The translations under genes were made by a program, and so were the position numbers. Below the pieces are notes generated by a model. It ran no database searches. It saw only the letters and a list, made by a program, of their open reading frames with translations, and was not told the origin of the DNA. DNA of 64,000 bases, taken from Piromyces finnis. Its lineage: Eukaryota > Neocallimastigomycota > Neocallimastigomycetes > Neocallimastigales > Neocallimastigaceae. Of this stretch, positions 17,172 through 29,085 are shown one piece after another; within the stretch, counting starts at the first letter, position 1, and every line of letters starts with the position of its first letter. The stretch is from the NCBI GenBank assembly GCA_002104945.1, contig MCFH01000043.1, forward strand, positions 248,001-312,000. Direction: 5' to 3'.

Positions 17172-20100
17172 TAAATCAAACCAATACTACTTTTGCTACA
17201 ATATCAGTACCAGTAAATGAAGAAATTACTATTCCAGTAATAAGAAAAGCTAAAAAGAATACTGATATTAAACCATATAAAAGAACTACCAAAGAAAAAT
17301 TAAGTGATAATCCACAACCAATTAGAGTTCCAAGTAATGAGACTAGAGAACCATTAAATAATACTTATGAAGATATAATTGAAGTTCCAAATAATGAAGT
17401 AGAAATGGAGACTGTAATTGAAAATGAAAATAATAATAATAATAATAATCTTAATAATAATTATAATAATAATATTAATAATAATATGAGTATGAATAAT
17501 GACACTAATATAAATAATAATGAAAGTAATAAAATAGATAATAACATTAATGATAATAATATTAATAATAACACTAATTCAACAGAAGCATTAAAACAAT
17601 TAGATCCTTCATTCATTAATCAACCCACTATAGATAAAGCTAAACGAAATAATAAAAAAGAACGAGAAAAGGAAATAATTGAACTAGCAAAAGAGATTGA
17701 ACTTCCGAGTCAAAAGGAAAAAAATGTATCAAATGAAAAAGGAACAAAAAGATTAGTTATTTCAGCAGATCAAGAAAAATATAATATAACTAAAGATATA
17801 GGTGAAAAATTTGCAAATATAACAATAGGCCAACTACTTGAAATTAGTCCTAAATTGAAAACGGAACTTTCAAAAGCATTAAAATTTACTAAAATTATTG
17901 AGGATGAATCTACAATTCTTTCCACCATAAGAAAAGATAAAGTTGTGAAATCAAAATGCAAAATAGAAGGAATAGAAACTACTGTATATTTGGATTCCTG
18001 TTCATCTATAAATATGATTACTAGAAGATTCTTATTAGAAAATAATATTCCATTAAAACCAGTTTCAAAAATTAGAGAAACTTTATATCAAGCTTATTCC
18101 AATACTACTATTGAGTCGCATCTATATGAAATTGAAATTACTATTGGTAATATAACATCTAAAGAAATATTTAGACTTATTGAAAAAGAAGATATATTCC
18201 AGGTCTTAATTGGTGTAGAAACTTTAGCTAATATGAAATTAATTATGGACTTTTCTGATCATACTTTATATCAGAAAACTGATGATATTCACAAAATTGG
18301 ATCTTTTGAAAGTATTAATGAAATGAATCAAACTAATTTAATAGAAGAATTTGATGAAGAAATTAATCAAGATGCATTAATATATTACTTAACTAGTCAG
18401 AATGATAAATATCAAGATTTAGAAATTAAAACTACTAGTGATTCTAAATTACAACTTATTAATAAAATAGTTGATGAAACACAAAAAGAAGCAAAAGACC
18501 AACTGAAGAATCTTTTAATAACTAATATAGATGTTTTAGCTAATGATACTGATGATTTGGGTAAATCAAAATTATTAGCTCATGAAATTAAATTAAATCA
18601 AGATGATCCTATTAAACAGAAAATGTATCGTATTTCTAATAAAGAACATATGGAAATTCTAAAAGAAGAAATAGGAAAGCTTTTAAAGAATGATTTAATA
18701 GAACCATCACAATCATCTTGGTCTTCTCCAGTTTTATTAGTACCAAAAAAGAATGGAAAATGGAGGATGTGTGTAGATTATAGAAAATTAAATTCTATAA
18801 CAATAAAAGATTCATATCCACTTCCATACATCGAAGAAATATTATTTTCTATTGGTAATAATGTAAAATATTTATCTACATTAGATTTATTCTCTGGTTT
18901 TCATCAAATACCAATGAAAAAAGAAGATATTGATAAAACATGTTTTACAACAATATTTGGAAATTATAATTACAAAGTAATGCCTTTTGGTTTATGTAAT
19001 GCTCCAGCAACCTTTCAAAGAGAAATGAACCGTATATTTCTACCACTTATTGGAAAATGTTTATTTGTTTATATGGATGACCTTTTAGTATTTTCTCCAA
19101 GTCTTGAACAACATATATTAGATCTTCAAAAGGTTTTTAATATAATAAAAGAAAATGGTATAAAAGCAAATCTTTCTAAATGTCATTTCTTAAAACAAGA
19201 AGTAGAGGTCCTTGGTCATATTCTATCAGTAGAAGGTGTCAAACCAGTTGAAAAGAAAATTGAAACTATTAAAAATTGGAAGTCACCAACAAACCTTACA
19301 CAGCTAAGATCATTTTTAGGAGCTATAGGATATTACAGGAAGTTTATAAAAGATTTTGCCCAAATTGCTCATCCATTATTTAAATTATTAAAAAAGGGTA
19401 TGAAATTTGAATGGACATCTGAAACTGAACAAAGTTTCCAAATACTAAAAGAAAGACTGACTAAGTCTCCTATTTTAAAATATCCTGACTATGATAAATA
19501 TTTTATTATAAGAACTGATGCATCACTTAATGGTATTGGTGGTGTATTACTTCAAAAAGATGAAAATAATGTTGAACATCCAATTCATTATGTTAGTAGG
19601 TCTTTAAATGATAGTGAAATTAATTATAGTATAACTGACTTAGAAGGAACCGCAGCTTTTTATTGTTGTAAGAAATTTAAATCTTATATAAGTGGGAATA
19701 AAGAAGAAACGATATTATATACTGACCATAAACCTTTAGTTGGCTTATTTAATAATAAAGAACCAAATAATGCTCGTCAAACACGCTGGGTTACTACACT
19801 TAGTATGCTCAAGGTAAAAGTCAAATATGAACAAGGAAAGAAAAATGTAGTCGCTGATGCATTATCTAGACTAATACCAGACAATAAAAATGATATAAAA
19901 ATGTCACTAGCTACCTTTAATAATAATGATGGTGAAACTACTAAAAATAATATTTTAAATTCAAATAAAGATTTTTACTCTAAAAATAATGAAAATATAG
20001 TTTATTCTTGTAATTTTAATAATTCATGTATTAATGATAATAAAATAAATAAAAATAATAATATTAATCCTTATATTGATAAAAACATTGACTTAAATAA

Positions 20101-21835
20101 AAATTCTTGTGTTAATGAAAGTGTAAATTCAATTAAAAATCCTAAACTTAATAATGTTGATTTAAATAATTATATTTCTACTAATAATAATATAAATTTT
20201 AAAAACGATATTGATAAGGGCCAGAATAATAATTATTTTAAAAATAATGAAATAAATAAATTATCTGACTATGATAATGGTACTGTTTATAATAAAGTAA
20301 TGAATAGTGATATCAATGACTTAAATAACACTTGCTACTTAAATAATAAAATAGATATAAATAAAAATGATTTTCCTAAATTAAATGAAAATACTACAAC
20401 TAACTATTATAATTCTAACATCCACAATAATAATAATCTTAATAAAATTCATTCATTTGAACCATCTAATATTTTTAATATTGATAAAAATAATTATTTT
20501 AATATAGAAAATAAAATAAAAATATCCTCCGTTTCATTTGAAAATGAAAAAGAAGAAGTATTAGATAATGATACTGACTTAGAAGCTGTACTTGTAACTG
20601 AAGTAACTGATACATCTATTGGTACCACCAGTGAAAATAATTCTAATGAATATCCAGGAAGTAATAAAATTAAAGACTTTCTTAAAAAGAAAATTATCTT
20701 AATAAATGGAATAAAGTACTATAAAGATGGTGACAATATCAGAAAAGTTGTTGAAGATAAAGAAGAGAAAATAGAATTACTATTAGCTGCACATTCAATA
20801 GGTCATGAAGGATTTTATAAAACTTATAACCGATTAAAGAAAAATTATTATTGGAAAAATATGTCTAAAGATGTAGAACTACTTGTAAAAACTTGCCATG
20901 ATTGTCAATTAAAGAGACCTCAATCTATTAATAGTGGTACTGAATCATTTGCTACAAAACCAGGTCTACCATTCACTAGAGTTGGTTTAGATATTATTGG
21001 ACCACTACCAATAACTAAAAATAATAATAAATATATAATAGTACTTGTAGACTATTTTACCAAATGGGTTGAAGCTGAACCACTAAAGTCAATTGAATCT
21101 ACGGATGTTATAAAATTTCTTACAAATGTATTTTCTAGACATGGTACTCCGGAAATATTAATTACTGATAATGGTCCACAATTTACTTCTGATGCTACTA
21201 AAGGCTTCCTTGATTTATATGGTATATATGTTCAATATTCTAGCACTTATCATCCAGAAACAAATGGGCAAGTAGAAAATCGTAATAGAGAAATTGTTAA
21301 AAATATTCGACTACTAGGAAACTCAAATAAAGAATGGGACGAAGTTCTACAATCTGCTCTATGGGCTCTACGTACTTGTAAAAATGAAGTAACAAAATTT
21401 TCTAGTTTTGAATTATTATATGGTCGTACTGACCTTCAACCATTTGAACTTATGATAGAATATAATAATAAAAATGAATACGAAACTCCAGAAGAATATT
21501 TAATAAATAAATTTACTACACATTGGGAATGGATTATTGAAGTTACCAAAAATATTCAGAATGCTAATAAATTATGGGAAAATAGAAGAAAACAAAAAGC
21601 TTCAATGAATACTGCATTCTCAGCTGGTGATTTAGTACTTGTTAGAAATTTTTCAAGAAGAAAGTTAGATCCATTTTTCATGGGACCTTTCCGTATTATT
21701 AAAATGGAATTTAATACTGCTACATTATGTGACCCTATTAGTGGTGCAATAGCTGAAAGAAATGTTCATCAAAAGAATTTAGTTCATTATCATACTTGGC
21801 ACAATGAGACTTCCAGGGACGAAGTCCAAACTTAA
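17147..21835 (+). CDS. pol: Retrotransposon Pol polyprotein (PR-RT-RH-IN)
   Basis: 1,562 codons in the -1 frame relative to gag; expression is probably as a Gag-Pol fusion, so the ATG at 17147 may not be used. Order: an Asn-rich leader (about 90-150); a retropepsin-like domain with D-S-C-S-S at 283-287; reverse transcriptase with Y-M-D-D at 642-645; RNase H beginning around T-D-A-S (D791); an unusual Asn-rich linker of about 260 residues (about 910-1170); integrase with an H-H-C-C zinc motif (about 1210-1255), a D-D-35-E core (GLDIIGP, TDNGPQF, GQVEN) and a C-terminal GPF-containing segment. All catalytic motifs of RT, RH and IN are intact. The protease has Cys where the active-site Gly of D-S/T-G is usual. 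The stop is directly followed by the polypurine tract. Confidence 0.95.
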   Translation: MSGRRNTPINQTNTTFATISVPVNEEITIPVIRKAKKNTDIKPYKRTTKEKLSDNPQPIRVPSNETREPLNNTYEDIIEVPNNEVEMETVIENENNNNNNNLNNNYNNNINNNMSMNNDTNINNNESNKIDNNINDNNINNNTNSTEALKQLDPSFINQPTIDKAKRNNKKEREKEIIELAKEIELPSQKEKNVSNEKGTKRLVISADQEKYNITKDIGEKFANITIGQLLEISPKLKTELSKALKFTKIIEDESTILSTIRKDKVVKSKCKIEGIETTVYLDSCSSINMITRRFLLENNIPLKPVSKIRETLYQAYSNTTIESHLYEIEITIGNITSKEIFRLIEKEDIFQVLIGVETLANMKLIMDFSDHTLYQKTDDIHKIGSFESINEMNQTNLIEEFDEEINQDALIYYLTSQNDKYQDLEIKTTSDSKLQLINKIVDETQKEAKDQLKNLLITNIDVLANDTDDLGKSKLLAHEIKLNQDDPIKQKMYRISNKEHMEILKEEIGKLLKNDLIEPSQSSWSSPVLLVPKKNGKWRMCVDYRKLNSITIKDSYPLPYIEEILFSIGNNVKYLSTLDLFSGFHQIPMKKEDIDKTCFTTIFGNYNYKVMPFGLCNAPATFQREMNRIFLPLIGKCLFVYMDDLLVFSPSLEQHILDLQKVFNIIKENGIKANLSKCHFLKQEVEVLGHILSVEGVKPVEKKIETIKNWKSPTNLTQLRSFLGAIGYYRKFIKDFAQIAHPLFKLLKKGMKFEWTSETEQSFQILKERLTKSPILKYPDYDKYFIIRTDASLNGIGGVLLQKDENNVEHPIHYVSRSLNDSEINYSITDLEGTAAFYCCKKFKSYISGNKEETILYTDHKPLVGLFNNKEPNNARQTRWVTTLSMLKVKVKYEQGKKNVVADALSRLIPDNKNDIKMSLATFNNNDGETTKNNILNSNKDFYSKNNENIVYSCNFNNSCINDNKINKNNNINPYIDKNIDLNKNSCVNESVNSIKNPKLNNVDLNNYISTNNNINFKNDIDKGQNNNYFKNNEINKLSDYDNGTVYNKVMNSDINDLNNTCYLNNKIDINKNDFPKLNENTTTNYYNSNIHNNNNLNKIHSFEPSNIFNIDKNNYFNIENKIKISSVSFENEKEEVLDNDTDLEAVLVTEVTDTSIGTTSENNSNEYPGSNKIKDFLKKKIILINGIKYYKDGDNIRKVVEDKEEKIELLLAAHSIGHEGFYKTYNRLKKNYYWKNMSKDVELLVKTCHDCQLKRPQSINSGTESFATKPGLPFTRVGLDIIGPLPITKNNNKYIIVLVDYFTKWVEAEPLKSIESTDVIKFLTNVFSRHGTPEILITDNGPQFTSDATKGFLDLYGIYVQYSSTYHPETNGQVENRNREIVKNIRLLGNSNKEWDEVLQSALWALRTCKNEVTKFSSFELLYGRTDLQPFELMIEYNNKNEYETPEEYLINKFTTHWEWIIEVTKNIQNANKLWENRRKQKASMNTAFSAGDLVLVRNFSRRKLDPFFMGPFRIIKMEFNTATLCDPISGAIAERNVHQKNLVHYHTWHNETSRDEVQT

Positions 21836-21847
21836 GTGGGGGGATCT
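21834..21847 (+). other. Polypurine tract
   Basis: AAGTGGGGGGGA followed by TCT and then the 3' LTR; the usual position for plus-strand priming in LTR elements. It overlaps the pol stop codon. Confidence 0.75.
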
Positions 21848-22973
21848 TGATACGCTACTCACATAAAAACGTAATAAAAACTAGCCGAATAAACACGACT
21901 TAACCCATAGCGACTTATAATAAAAATAAAAGATAATAACCCTTAAAAATGAATAAATAATAATTTTATGGAAATATAACCCTTTCTTTTAAATAAATAA
22001 TATTCTCTTTATTAAATAATAAATTATGAATAAAAATGACTTAATAGAGATAATAATAAAATAAATTATTAAATAAAATAAAACAACTCAATCCAAAAAT
22101 GTATTAAAATAATAAAATAATAATAAGTAAATAAAAATGAATAAATAAACTAAAAAAATAAAATGATATACATTAAATTATTAATTCTAGTGTTTTATCC
22201 AAGTGTTCTTTAGAAATTCTTTCAAACTTATATATATAAATTAACAAATAAATAACTGAGTAATTATTACTAAAAGTGATTAATTTAAAGCCTGGAAATA
22301 GAACAATAATAACAATTTTAAAGATAAAATACAGAACTCTTTTATGTTTCTGTATAAAATGTGTTTATATTAATTGATACTTTTAATATTTGATTTTATT
22401 AATTTTATTTCAATTTTTATTTTAATTTTATTTTAATTTTATTTTAATATTATTTTAATTTTAAATTTTAATTATTTTATTCAAGGTATTATACATTTAA
22501 TGATAGTCAATGATAATTTATAATAATTTTTCTAAATTTAAACATTTTGAAGTAATAAGAAAATCAAATAAGTAATATTCTATAATATTTTATAATACTA
22601 AGACATAATTTTAATTTATTCTTTTAATTTTAATAAATAATAACAATAGTAATAATAACATTTAATAGTTAAAAATAATAATACATGTAATAAATGAAAA
22701 TGTATAAAAGGAAGATAAAATTCTTCTTTATAAGGGCGGACAATAAATAGAGAATAAAAAGACCATAAATAGACAATAAATAAATTATAAATATAATAAA
22801 GAGATAATTTAAACATAATAAAAAGAGTTTATTTTCGAGTTTTTGAGTGATTTATTTGTTAATTATAAAACATATTTTATTTTATTTTAAATTTATTGTT
22901 TCATCATAAATATTAGAATTTATTATTTATCAAAAATATTATATTATTCAAAAATATATCGGTCAACGCATCA
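21848..22973 (+). repeat. 3' LTR (1,126 bp)
   Basis: Starts TGATACGC and ends ACGCATCA like the 5' LTR. The main difference is an extra segment around 22748-22775 containing a second copy of an AATAAATAGA-type unit, consistent with slippage. Readings on the minus strand here (22616-22816) are AT-noise. Confidence 0.95.
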
Positions 22974-22977
22974 TTGA
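22974..22977. repeat. Right target-site duplication (TTGA)
   Basis: Matches TTGA at 13153-13156 on the other side of the element. Confidence 0.75.
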
Positions 22978-23658
22978 TAGACTAAATGCACTATAATAAT
23001 TTTTGTTGGCTGAATCATCTGCTTTTTTTTTAGGATAATTATGATACCTTTTTAAATACTTAGTTGAATTTTTTCATTTTTATTTATTCAATATGAATAC
23101 TAATTATACATAAAATTAGAGATCTTACATTTAACATTATTTCTAGAAAAAAAGTATAATACCACTTTTTTTTATTATTATTGTAATTATTATTTTCGTT
23201 ATTGTTATTTGTGGTTCTCACTTCTGACTTTTAATTAAAAAAAATCTTTTAAAAGGATACCTTGAAAAATACTTGAAAAAAAAAATAGTACTGAAAATAA
23301 ATGTATGATGAATATATTTGAAAAAAAAAATAATAATAATAATAATAATAATTTTTTTCAATTTTAAATGAATAAAAAAAAAAATGTAAATATGTAAATA
23401 ATAATATAAAATTATCTCTATAGTTGTTCTAAAATTTAATGATTATTATTTTTTTTATTTTATATATTAAGAATTTATAGTGTACAATTCGTAAGTAAAC
23501 TTGTATAAGATTAGAGCGTACATAAGATTTATATATTAAATATATATATATATAAATAATCTTTTAAAAGTGTTTTTTTTTTTTGTGGTATATAGTTCAT
23601 ATTTATATATATAGTCGAATTTCTTGTATGCAACAGTCGATTAGTATATAGTTTCAAT
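22978..23658. other. AT-rich intergenic region
   Basis: Spacer between the retrotransposon and the DUF501 gene; its first part is the original upstream flank of tRNA-Ala before insertion. No gene seen. Confidence 0.6.
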
Positions 23659-24243
23659 TTAGTCTTCACAATGACATACAGAAGTATCCCAATTCATCAT
23701 TTCTAAAGCTTTATCACCAATAGGACAAACACCTTTACCTGCTGCAAGTGAGTAACCGACAAGTGAGTGTAAGCATTTTACATGAGTTGGCATTCCACCT
23801 GCTGAAATATTAGCAATTTCTGGAACTTCTCCAAGTAAATTACGACGTTGAATATAACTGTCATGAGCTTTTTGGTGAGCTTCACGTAAATTTTCATCTG
23901 CTGCGATTTCCTTTGTCATTTCTTTCATAATATTTTTTACTTCTAAACGAGAAACTTCAACAATAAGTTCTGGTAAACATAAATAAAAGAAGGTTGGAAA
24001 TGGTGAACCATCTGGTAAACGTGGTGAAGTAATAGTAACAGCTGGCTTTCCACAAGCACAACGTGCACCGATAGCAATTAAACCACGAGGTTTACGTCCG
24101 AGTTGTTTTTTAACAAGTTCAACATCATCTTCACGTAATGGACTTGCGTTAATTGCAATACGTGATAATAATTCATCTGTTAATTCTACTTTTATTTCTT
24201 CATTTTTTTTTGAATTTTCAGTTTTCTTTTCTTGTGTACTCAT
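23659..24243 (-). CDS. DUF501 family protein (bacterial-type)
   Basis: A 194-aa intronless protein without signal peptide. After a charged N-terminus (1-30), residues about 45-185 match the DUF501 pattern I know mainly from Actinobacteria and other bacteria: R-x-P-R-G-L-x-x-I-G-A-R-C-x-C-G-x-P-A, P-R-L-P-D-G-x-P-F-P-T, I-S-A-G-G-M-P-x-H-V-K-C-L-H, and a C-terminal C-H-C. The conserved Cys/His residues suggest metal binding, but the biochemical function of the family is unknown to me. No introns and higher G+C than the surroundings fit acquisition from a bacterium, a common origin for genes in gut fungi. The start at 24243 follows an A-rich leader and gives the full conserved core. Confidence 0.85.
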   Translation of the reverse strand: MSTQEKKTENSKKNEEIKVELTDELLSRIAINASPLREDDVELVKKQLGRKPRGLIAIGARCACGKPAVTITSPRLPDGSPFPTFFYLCLPELIVEVSRLEVKNIMKEMTKEIAADENLREAHQKAHDSYIQRRNLLGEVPEIANISAGGMPTHVKCLHSLVGYSLAAGKGVCPIGDKALEMMNWDTSVCHCED

Positions 24244-25502
24244 TTTTTTTTCCTACTTTATTTCTATTTATATATAGTTTTTCTATTATTTCTTTTTTTA
24301 TGACAAATATTCAATATTATAAATTTTTACAAAATTAAAAAAAAAAAAAAAAAGATAAATAAATATTATTGGTTAATCATTAATTGTTGCTATTTATTTT
24401 ATATATTATGATATTGATTAAAACACATGAGCACATGATTATCATGTGTAAATCTGAAAGTTATTTATAAATAGTTAATAATAATGAAAAATTGAAAACA
24501 AGTCTAATAATTTTCACTATTACAACTATGTATATATCCTAGATTTTTGAAGGATTTAGCCAAAAATTTTAGCCAGAAGAGAAGTGACTGGCAGAATTCT
24601 AGGCAGGAAATTTTTTAAAAAGGGAGATTTTCTGGTAAAGCATTTTGTATTTTTAAGATTATAAAAAAACTATATACATTGTAGTTTTTAGAAAGATCAT
24701 CATCACTAAAATATTTCTTTAATCAAGATTTTTTAAAATAAACCAAAATATCAAGTTATTATGAAAACCTTATAATAAAATAATAAAATTTCCTCAAAAA
24801 ATTTTCATTAAAAAAATATATTTTGAACAAATAATGAAAAAAAATACCTTTTTATAAACAACAGACTAAAATAAAAAAAGCAAAAGACATCTGTCATAAT
24901 AAAAAAAAAAAATTTAATAAAAATAAAAACCAAAACATAAAAATTTCTTTTAAAAAAAATATAAAACTACAAAATACACGATTAAATATTTTTAGCCATT
25001 AAACATTTTTTTTTTGTTTTGTTTTGTTTTAAATGTTCATTAAATTTTATTTTTATTTAATTTTTTATGTATGCCTATATATATATATTTATTCCTATAT
25101 ATATAATATATAATATTTAATCTTTATTTATATATATTTATTTATTTATATATATATAAATAGATTTTGTTCCATTATTATTAATTTAATACGAAAAAAA
25201 CTATTATATAAAATAATAGTTAATGAGATAATTATGTTGTTTTTTTTATTATTAAATGTATAATTATAAAAAAAAGATATTTATGATTTTTAATTTTTTT
25301 TTCTTTTAATTATAAAAAAAATGATAGGTTATTATTACTTTTTAAACTTTTTGTTTAACGATAAAAATGAATAAAAACAAAGGAAATTGATTTTATAAAT
25401 AAAAAAGAATATAGCATTCTTTATATGGTTATTGTTAAATGTATTTTTGATTTTAATTAACAAAACATAATATATAAATAAATTATTTATATATAATTAT
25501 TT
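24244..25502. other. AT-rich intergenic region
   Basis: No gene seen. It contains a 17-base perfect inverted repeat, CACATGAT-T-ATCATGTG, at 24432-24448, about 190 bases upstream of the DUF501 start, which could be a binding site or chance. Confidence 0.6.
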
Positions 25503-27011
25503 TCATTTATAAAAAGTATGGGTTTGAATAACATTTTTCCATAAATCAATGATTTCTTTTTCTGGATTTTCCACAACAGAAGGCTTTTTATCAATGAGAA
25601 GAGTTTTTCTCTTTTCAACATCATATTTTTCCCATGTTACTGATAATTGATCTCCGTTTGGATTACCAGTTTTAGCAAAGTTAGCAAAAGATTTGTGTAC
25701 CATATTATATAAAAGTTTTCTAGAACTTGGTCTGGTCAAAAACCAAAGTGTATTCATTGAGTATTCATTATCCAAAAATGTCATTGAAATATCTATACCA
25801 TGAGTAGCTTTAAGACCAATAGCTCTAAATAATATTGGCATATAATCAAAACGATACATCCAAACATCTTGGTTATTTTGGCTAACAATATCAGCAACTT
25901 CTAAAGATCCTAATAAAAACATATAATCCTTTGCAAAATTTGCAGTTGGACTTGAATCACCTCCTTTTTTCTGTTTAAAGTAGAAATCATCAATAGCATC
26001 GAATTTATCAGACATATTGTTAAGTTCAAACATTTTTTTAATTTCTTTTTTAGTTTTTGGACATTCATGGAATAAACCAAATAATGTACCTTCATTTTTA
26101 CAAGTACCAATAAGTAACTTTACACCATCAGCAGAACCATTTTTAATAGTATTACGATAATCTTCTGGAAGTAAATCATCATAAACAAAACTTGGCCAGA
26201 ATGCACCAGGGTATTTATAAATATTACTAAATAATTTATCTGTAGCAATTTGCAAAGTTTTAATATCTAAAGTCTTAATTTTTTCAATTTCTTCAGCCTT
26301 AATGTTTAGGCAATCTAAAAACATATCCATAACTAATTTGTTTGATTTTTTAGTATGAATTGAATCTGGATAACCACTTTGAGCAATAACTTTATGGAAT
26401 AAACCTTTAGCTGAAGGACATGCCATTAATGATAAAACACTTAATGCTCCAGCACTTTCACCATTAATAGTAATATTATTTGGATCACCACCAAATGCAG
26501 AAATGTTTTCTTTAATCCATTTTAATGCCATAATTTGATCAGATAAACAACAGTTAGAGTCAAATTTTTCCTTATCATAAATAGAAAAATCAAAACATCC
26601 TAAAGGACCTAATCTATATTCAACTGAAATATATAATAGATCATCTTGAGCAAAAGTTGGGCTTGTATATGTTTCATCTTGAGCAGAAAGGAAATAAAGA
26701 TAACCACCATGAATATTTACAAAGACTGGTAAATTCTTTTTATCATTATTTTTTCTCAATATGTTTAAATAAAGACAATCTTCAGAATCAGCCTTAGTCT
26801 CAGAAATTTTTCTAAGTTTAAATTGATGGGCACGACCACCAAACTTTGAACAATCTTTAGTTCCTTCCCATGGTTCACATTCAACAGCTCTACGGAATCT
26901 TAAGTCACCAAGAGGAGGTTTAGCGTAAGGAACACCATACCAACAGTTAATACCATCTTTTTCAAAACCTTGGAGTTTTCCGTATTTTGTGTTTACTATT
27001 AAATCAGTCAT
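25503..27011 (-). CDS. Type-B carboxylesterase (alpha/beta hydrolase), probably intracellular
   Basis: 502 aa, the usual length for the carboxylesterase type B/cholinesterase-like family. Visible motifs: Y-G-V-P-Y-A-x-P-P-x-G-x-L-R-F near 25-40; E-D-C-L-Y-L-N near 77-83; oxyanion H-G-G at 101-103; nucleophile elbow G-E-S-A-G with Ser186; N-E-G-T with Glu307; T-H-G with His404. The Ser-Glu-His triad is therefore complete. There is no signal peptide and no dockerin, so an intracellular ester hydrolase (acyl ester or xenobiotic type) is more likely than a cellulosomal feruloyl or acetyl-xylan esterase. The gene is intronless. The start at 27011 is directly upstream of the conserved N-terminal strand that begins these proteins. 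Substrate cannot be deduced from sequence. Confidence 0.9.
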   Translation of the reverse strand: MTDLIVNTKYGKLQGFEKDGINCWYGVPYAKPPLGDLRFRRAVECEPWEGTKDCSKFGGRAHQFKLRKISETKADSEDCLYLNILRKNNDKKNLPVFVNIHGGYLYFLSAQDETYTSPTFAQDDLLYISVEYRLGPLGCFDFSIYDKEKFDSNCCLSDQIMALKWIKENISAFGGDPNNITINGESAGALSVLSLMACPSAKGLFHKVIAQSGYPDSIHTKKSNKLVMDMFLDCLNIKAEEIEKIKTLDIKTLQIATDKLFSNIYKYPGAFWPSFVYDDLLPEDYRNTIKNGSADGVKLLIGTCKNEGTLFGLFHECPKTKKEIKKMFELNNMSDKFDAIDDFYFKQKKGGDSSPTANFAKDYMFLLGSLEVADIVSQNNQDVWMYRFDYMPILFRAIGLKATHGIDISMTFLDNEYSMNTLWFLTRPSSRKLLYNMVHKSFANFAKTGNPNGDQLSVTWEKYDVEKRKTLLIDKKPSVVENPEKEIIDLWKNVIQTHTFYK

Positions 27012-28283
27012 TTTTTTTATTAATGTTATTGATTTTTAGAAAAAAAAATATGATTTTTTATATAAATTTATTATTAATTTCGTAATAAAAATATTTTCAA
27101 AGATTTAAAAAAGAAGAAAATTTTCTTTCCTTTTATAGGATTAAATTCAAATTAAGATTTAATAAATAAATATAAAAATATATACTTTAATTGATTTATT
27201 AAATGATTTATTAAATATAATAAAAAAAGGGATAATTCAAAAAAAAAAAAAAAAAATTGCATGGGCAGTAGATTGCTTAGTATTGTGGTCAAATAATCAT
27301 ATACTTTAATTTATTTTTATTTTATAATAATAATAGTAAATTTAATTAAATCTATTTTTTTTAAAAAAAAAAAAAAGTTTATTAAAACTTAAATCCATTT
27401 ACAATAATAAAAATAACATTCTAAAGAATTCGGTTTGCTTTTTTTTTTTTTTTTTATCCTTTTTATTTTTAATTTTTTAATGAATTATGTTTCCTTTTTT
27501 TTTTTCTTTAATCTTTTTTTTTAATTTATTTATTTATTCATATGATAAAATTGTTAAACTTTCAAGTTAATTCTATAAAAAAAAACTGTGTATAAGCAAA
27601 TATCATAAAATCATATATTAATTTTTTATTATATATTCTATGTTTTATATAAAGATATTAAATGAATAATATTAAAAGTTTAATAATAATTAATATTTTT
27701 TGATACAATTAAATTGTTTATTTTATTTAAAAAAAAAAAATAGTACTCTTTATTACGGTTTATAAATTAAACAAAAAAAAAAAACTTTTCTCTTGTAATC
27801 ATCTTAAAAACTGTAATAGAAATATGAAAATTAGAAGCTATATTAATATTTAGTTTGTTCCTACTAATTCTAATGAAATGAAAAGTCAAAAATTATATCA
27901 ATATAGTATATTTAATGATAATATGGATCATCCTTTTATTATAATATTTCTTTCCACATTTCCTCTCAAATATATTAATAATTATTATACACTGGTATAA
28001 TTTATATAATATATTAATAAAAAAAATTTAATTGGTTACTATCACGAAAATAAAAATTTTAATTACATTATAAGATATACAAAAAAATTATTTAATTATA
28101 TTCAATAATAGTCTTTAGAAAAAGACAATTCTTGAATTATTATTTATTTTAACTAAATAATAATAAATAATAGTTAATATAATTATAATAAATGCTTTAT
28201 TTTGATAATTAAAAGATAAAGTTTTTTGAAAAAAAAAATTGATGGCATAATAGGATATAAATAATTTGAATTTAGAAAGCCTT
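27012..28283. other. AT-rich intergenic region
   Basis: No gene seen; poly-A and poly-T runs are frequent. Confidence 0.6.

Positions 28284-29085
<802 letters not shown>

Larger units (their letters stand above)
13157..22973 (+). mobile_element. Complete Ty3/gypsy LTR retrotransposon
   Basis: A 9,817-bp element bounded by two LTRs of about 1.1 kb and a TTGA target duplication. Internal order is primer-binding site, 1.6-kb leader, gag, pol (protease, reverse transcriptase, RNase H, integrase), polypurine tract. Integrase after RNase H places it in the Ty3/gypsy (Metaviridae) group. Both ORFs are intact and the LTRs differ by only about 1% in substitutions plus a few indels, so it may be fairly recent and possibly active. 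It is inserted just upstream of tRNA-Ala and transcribed away from it. Confidence 0.95.

Noticed and set aside
22616-22816. Minus-strand frame inside the 3' LTR
   Set aside because: Disrupted in the 5' LTR by indels, so not maintained.
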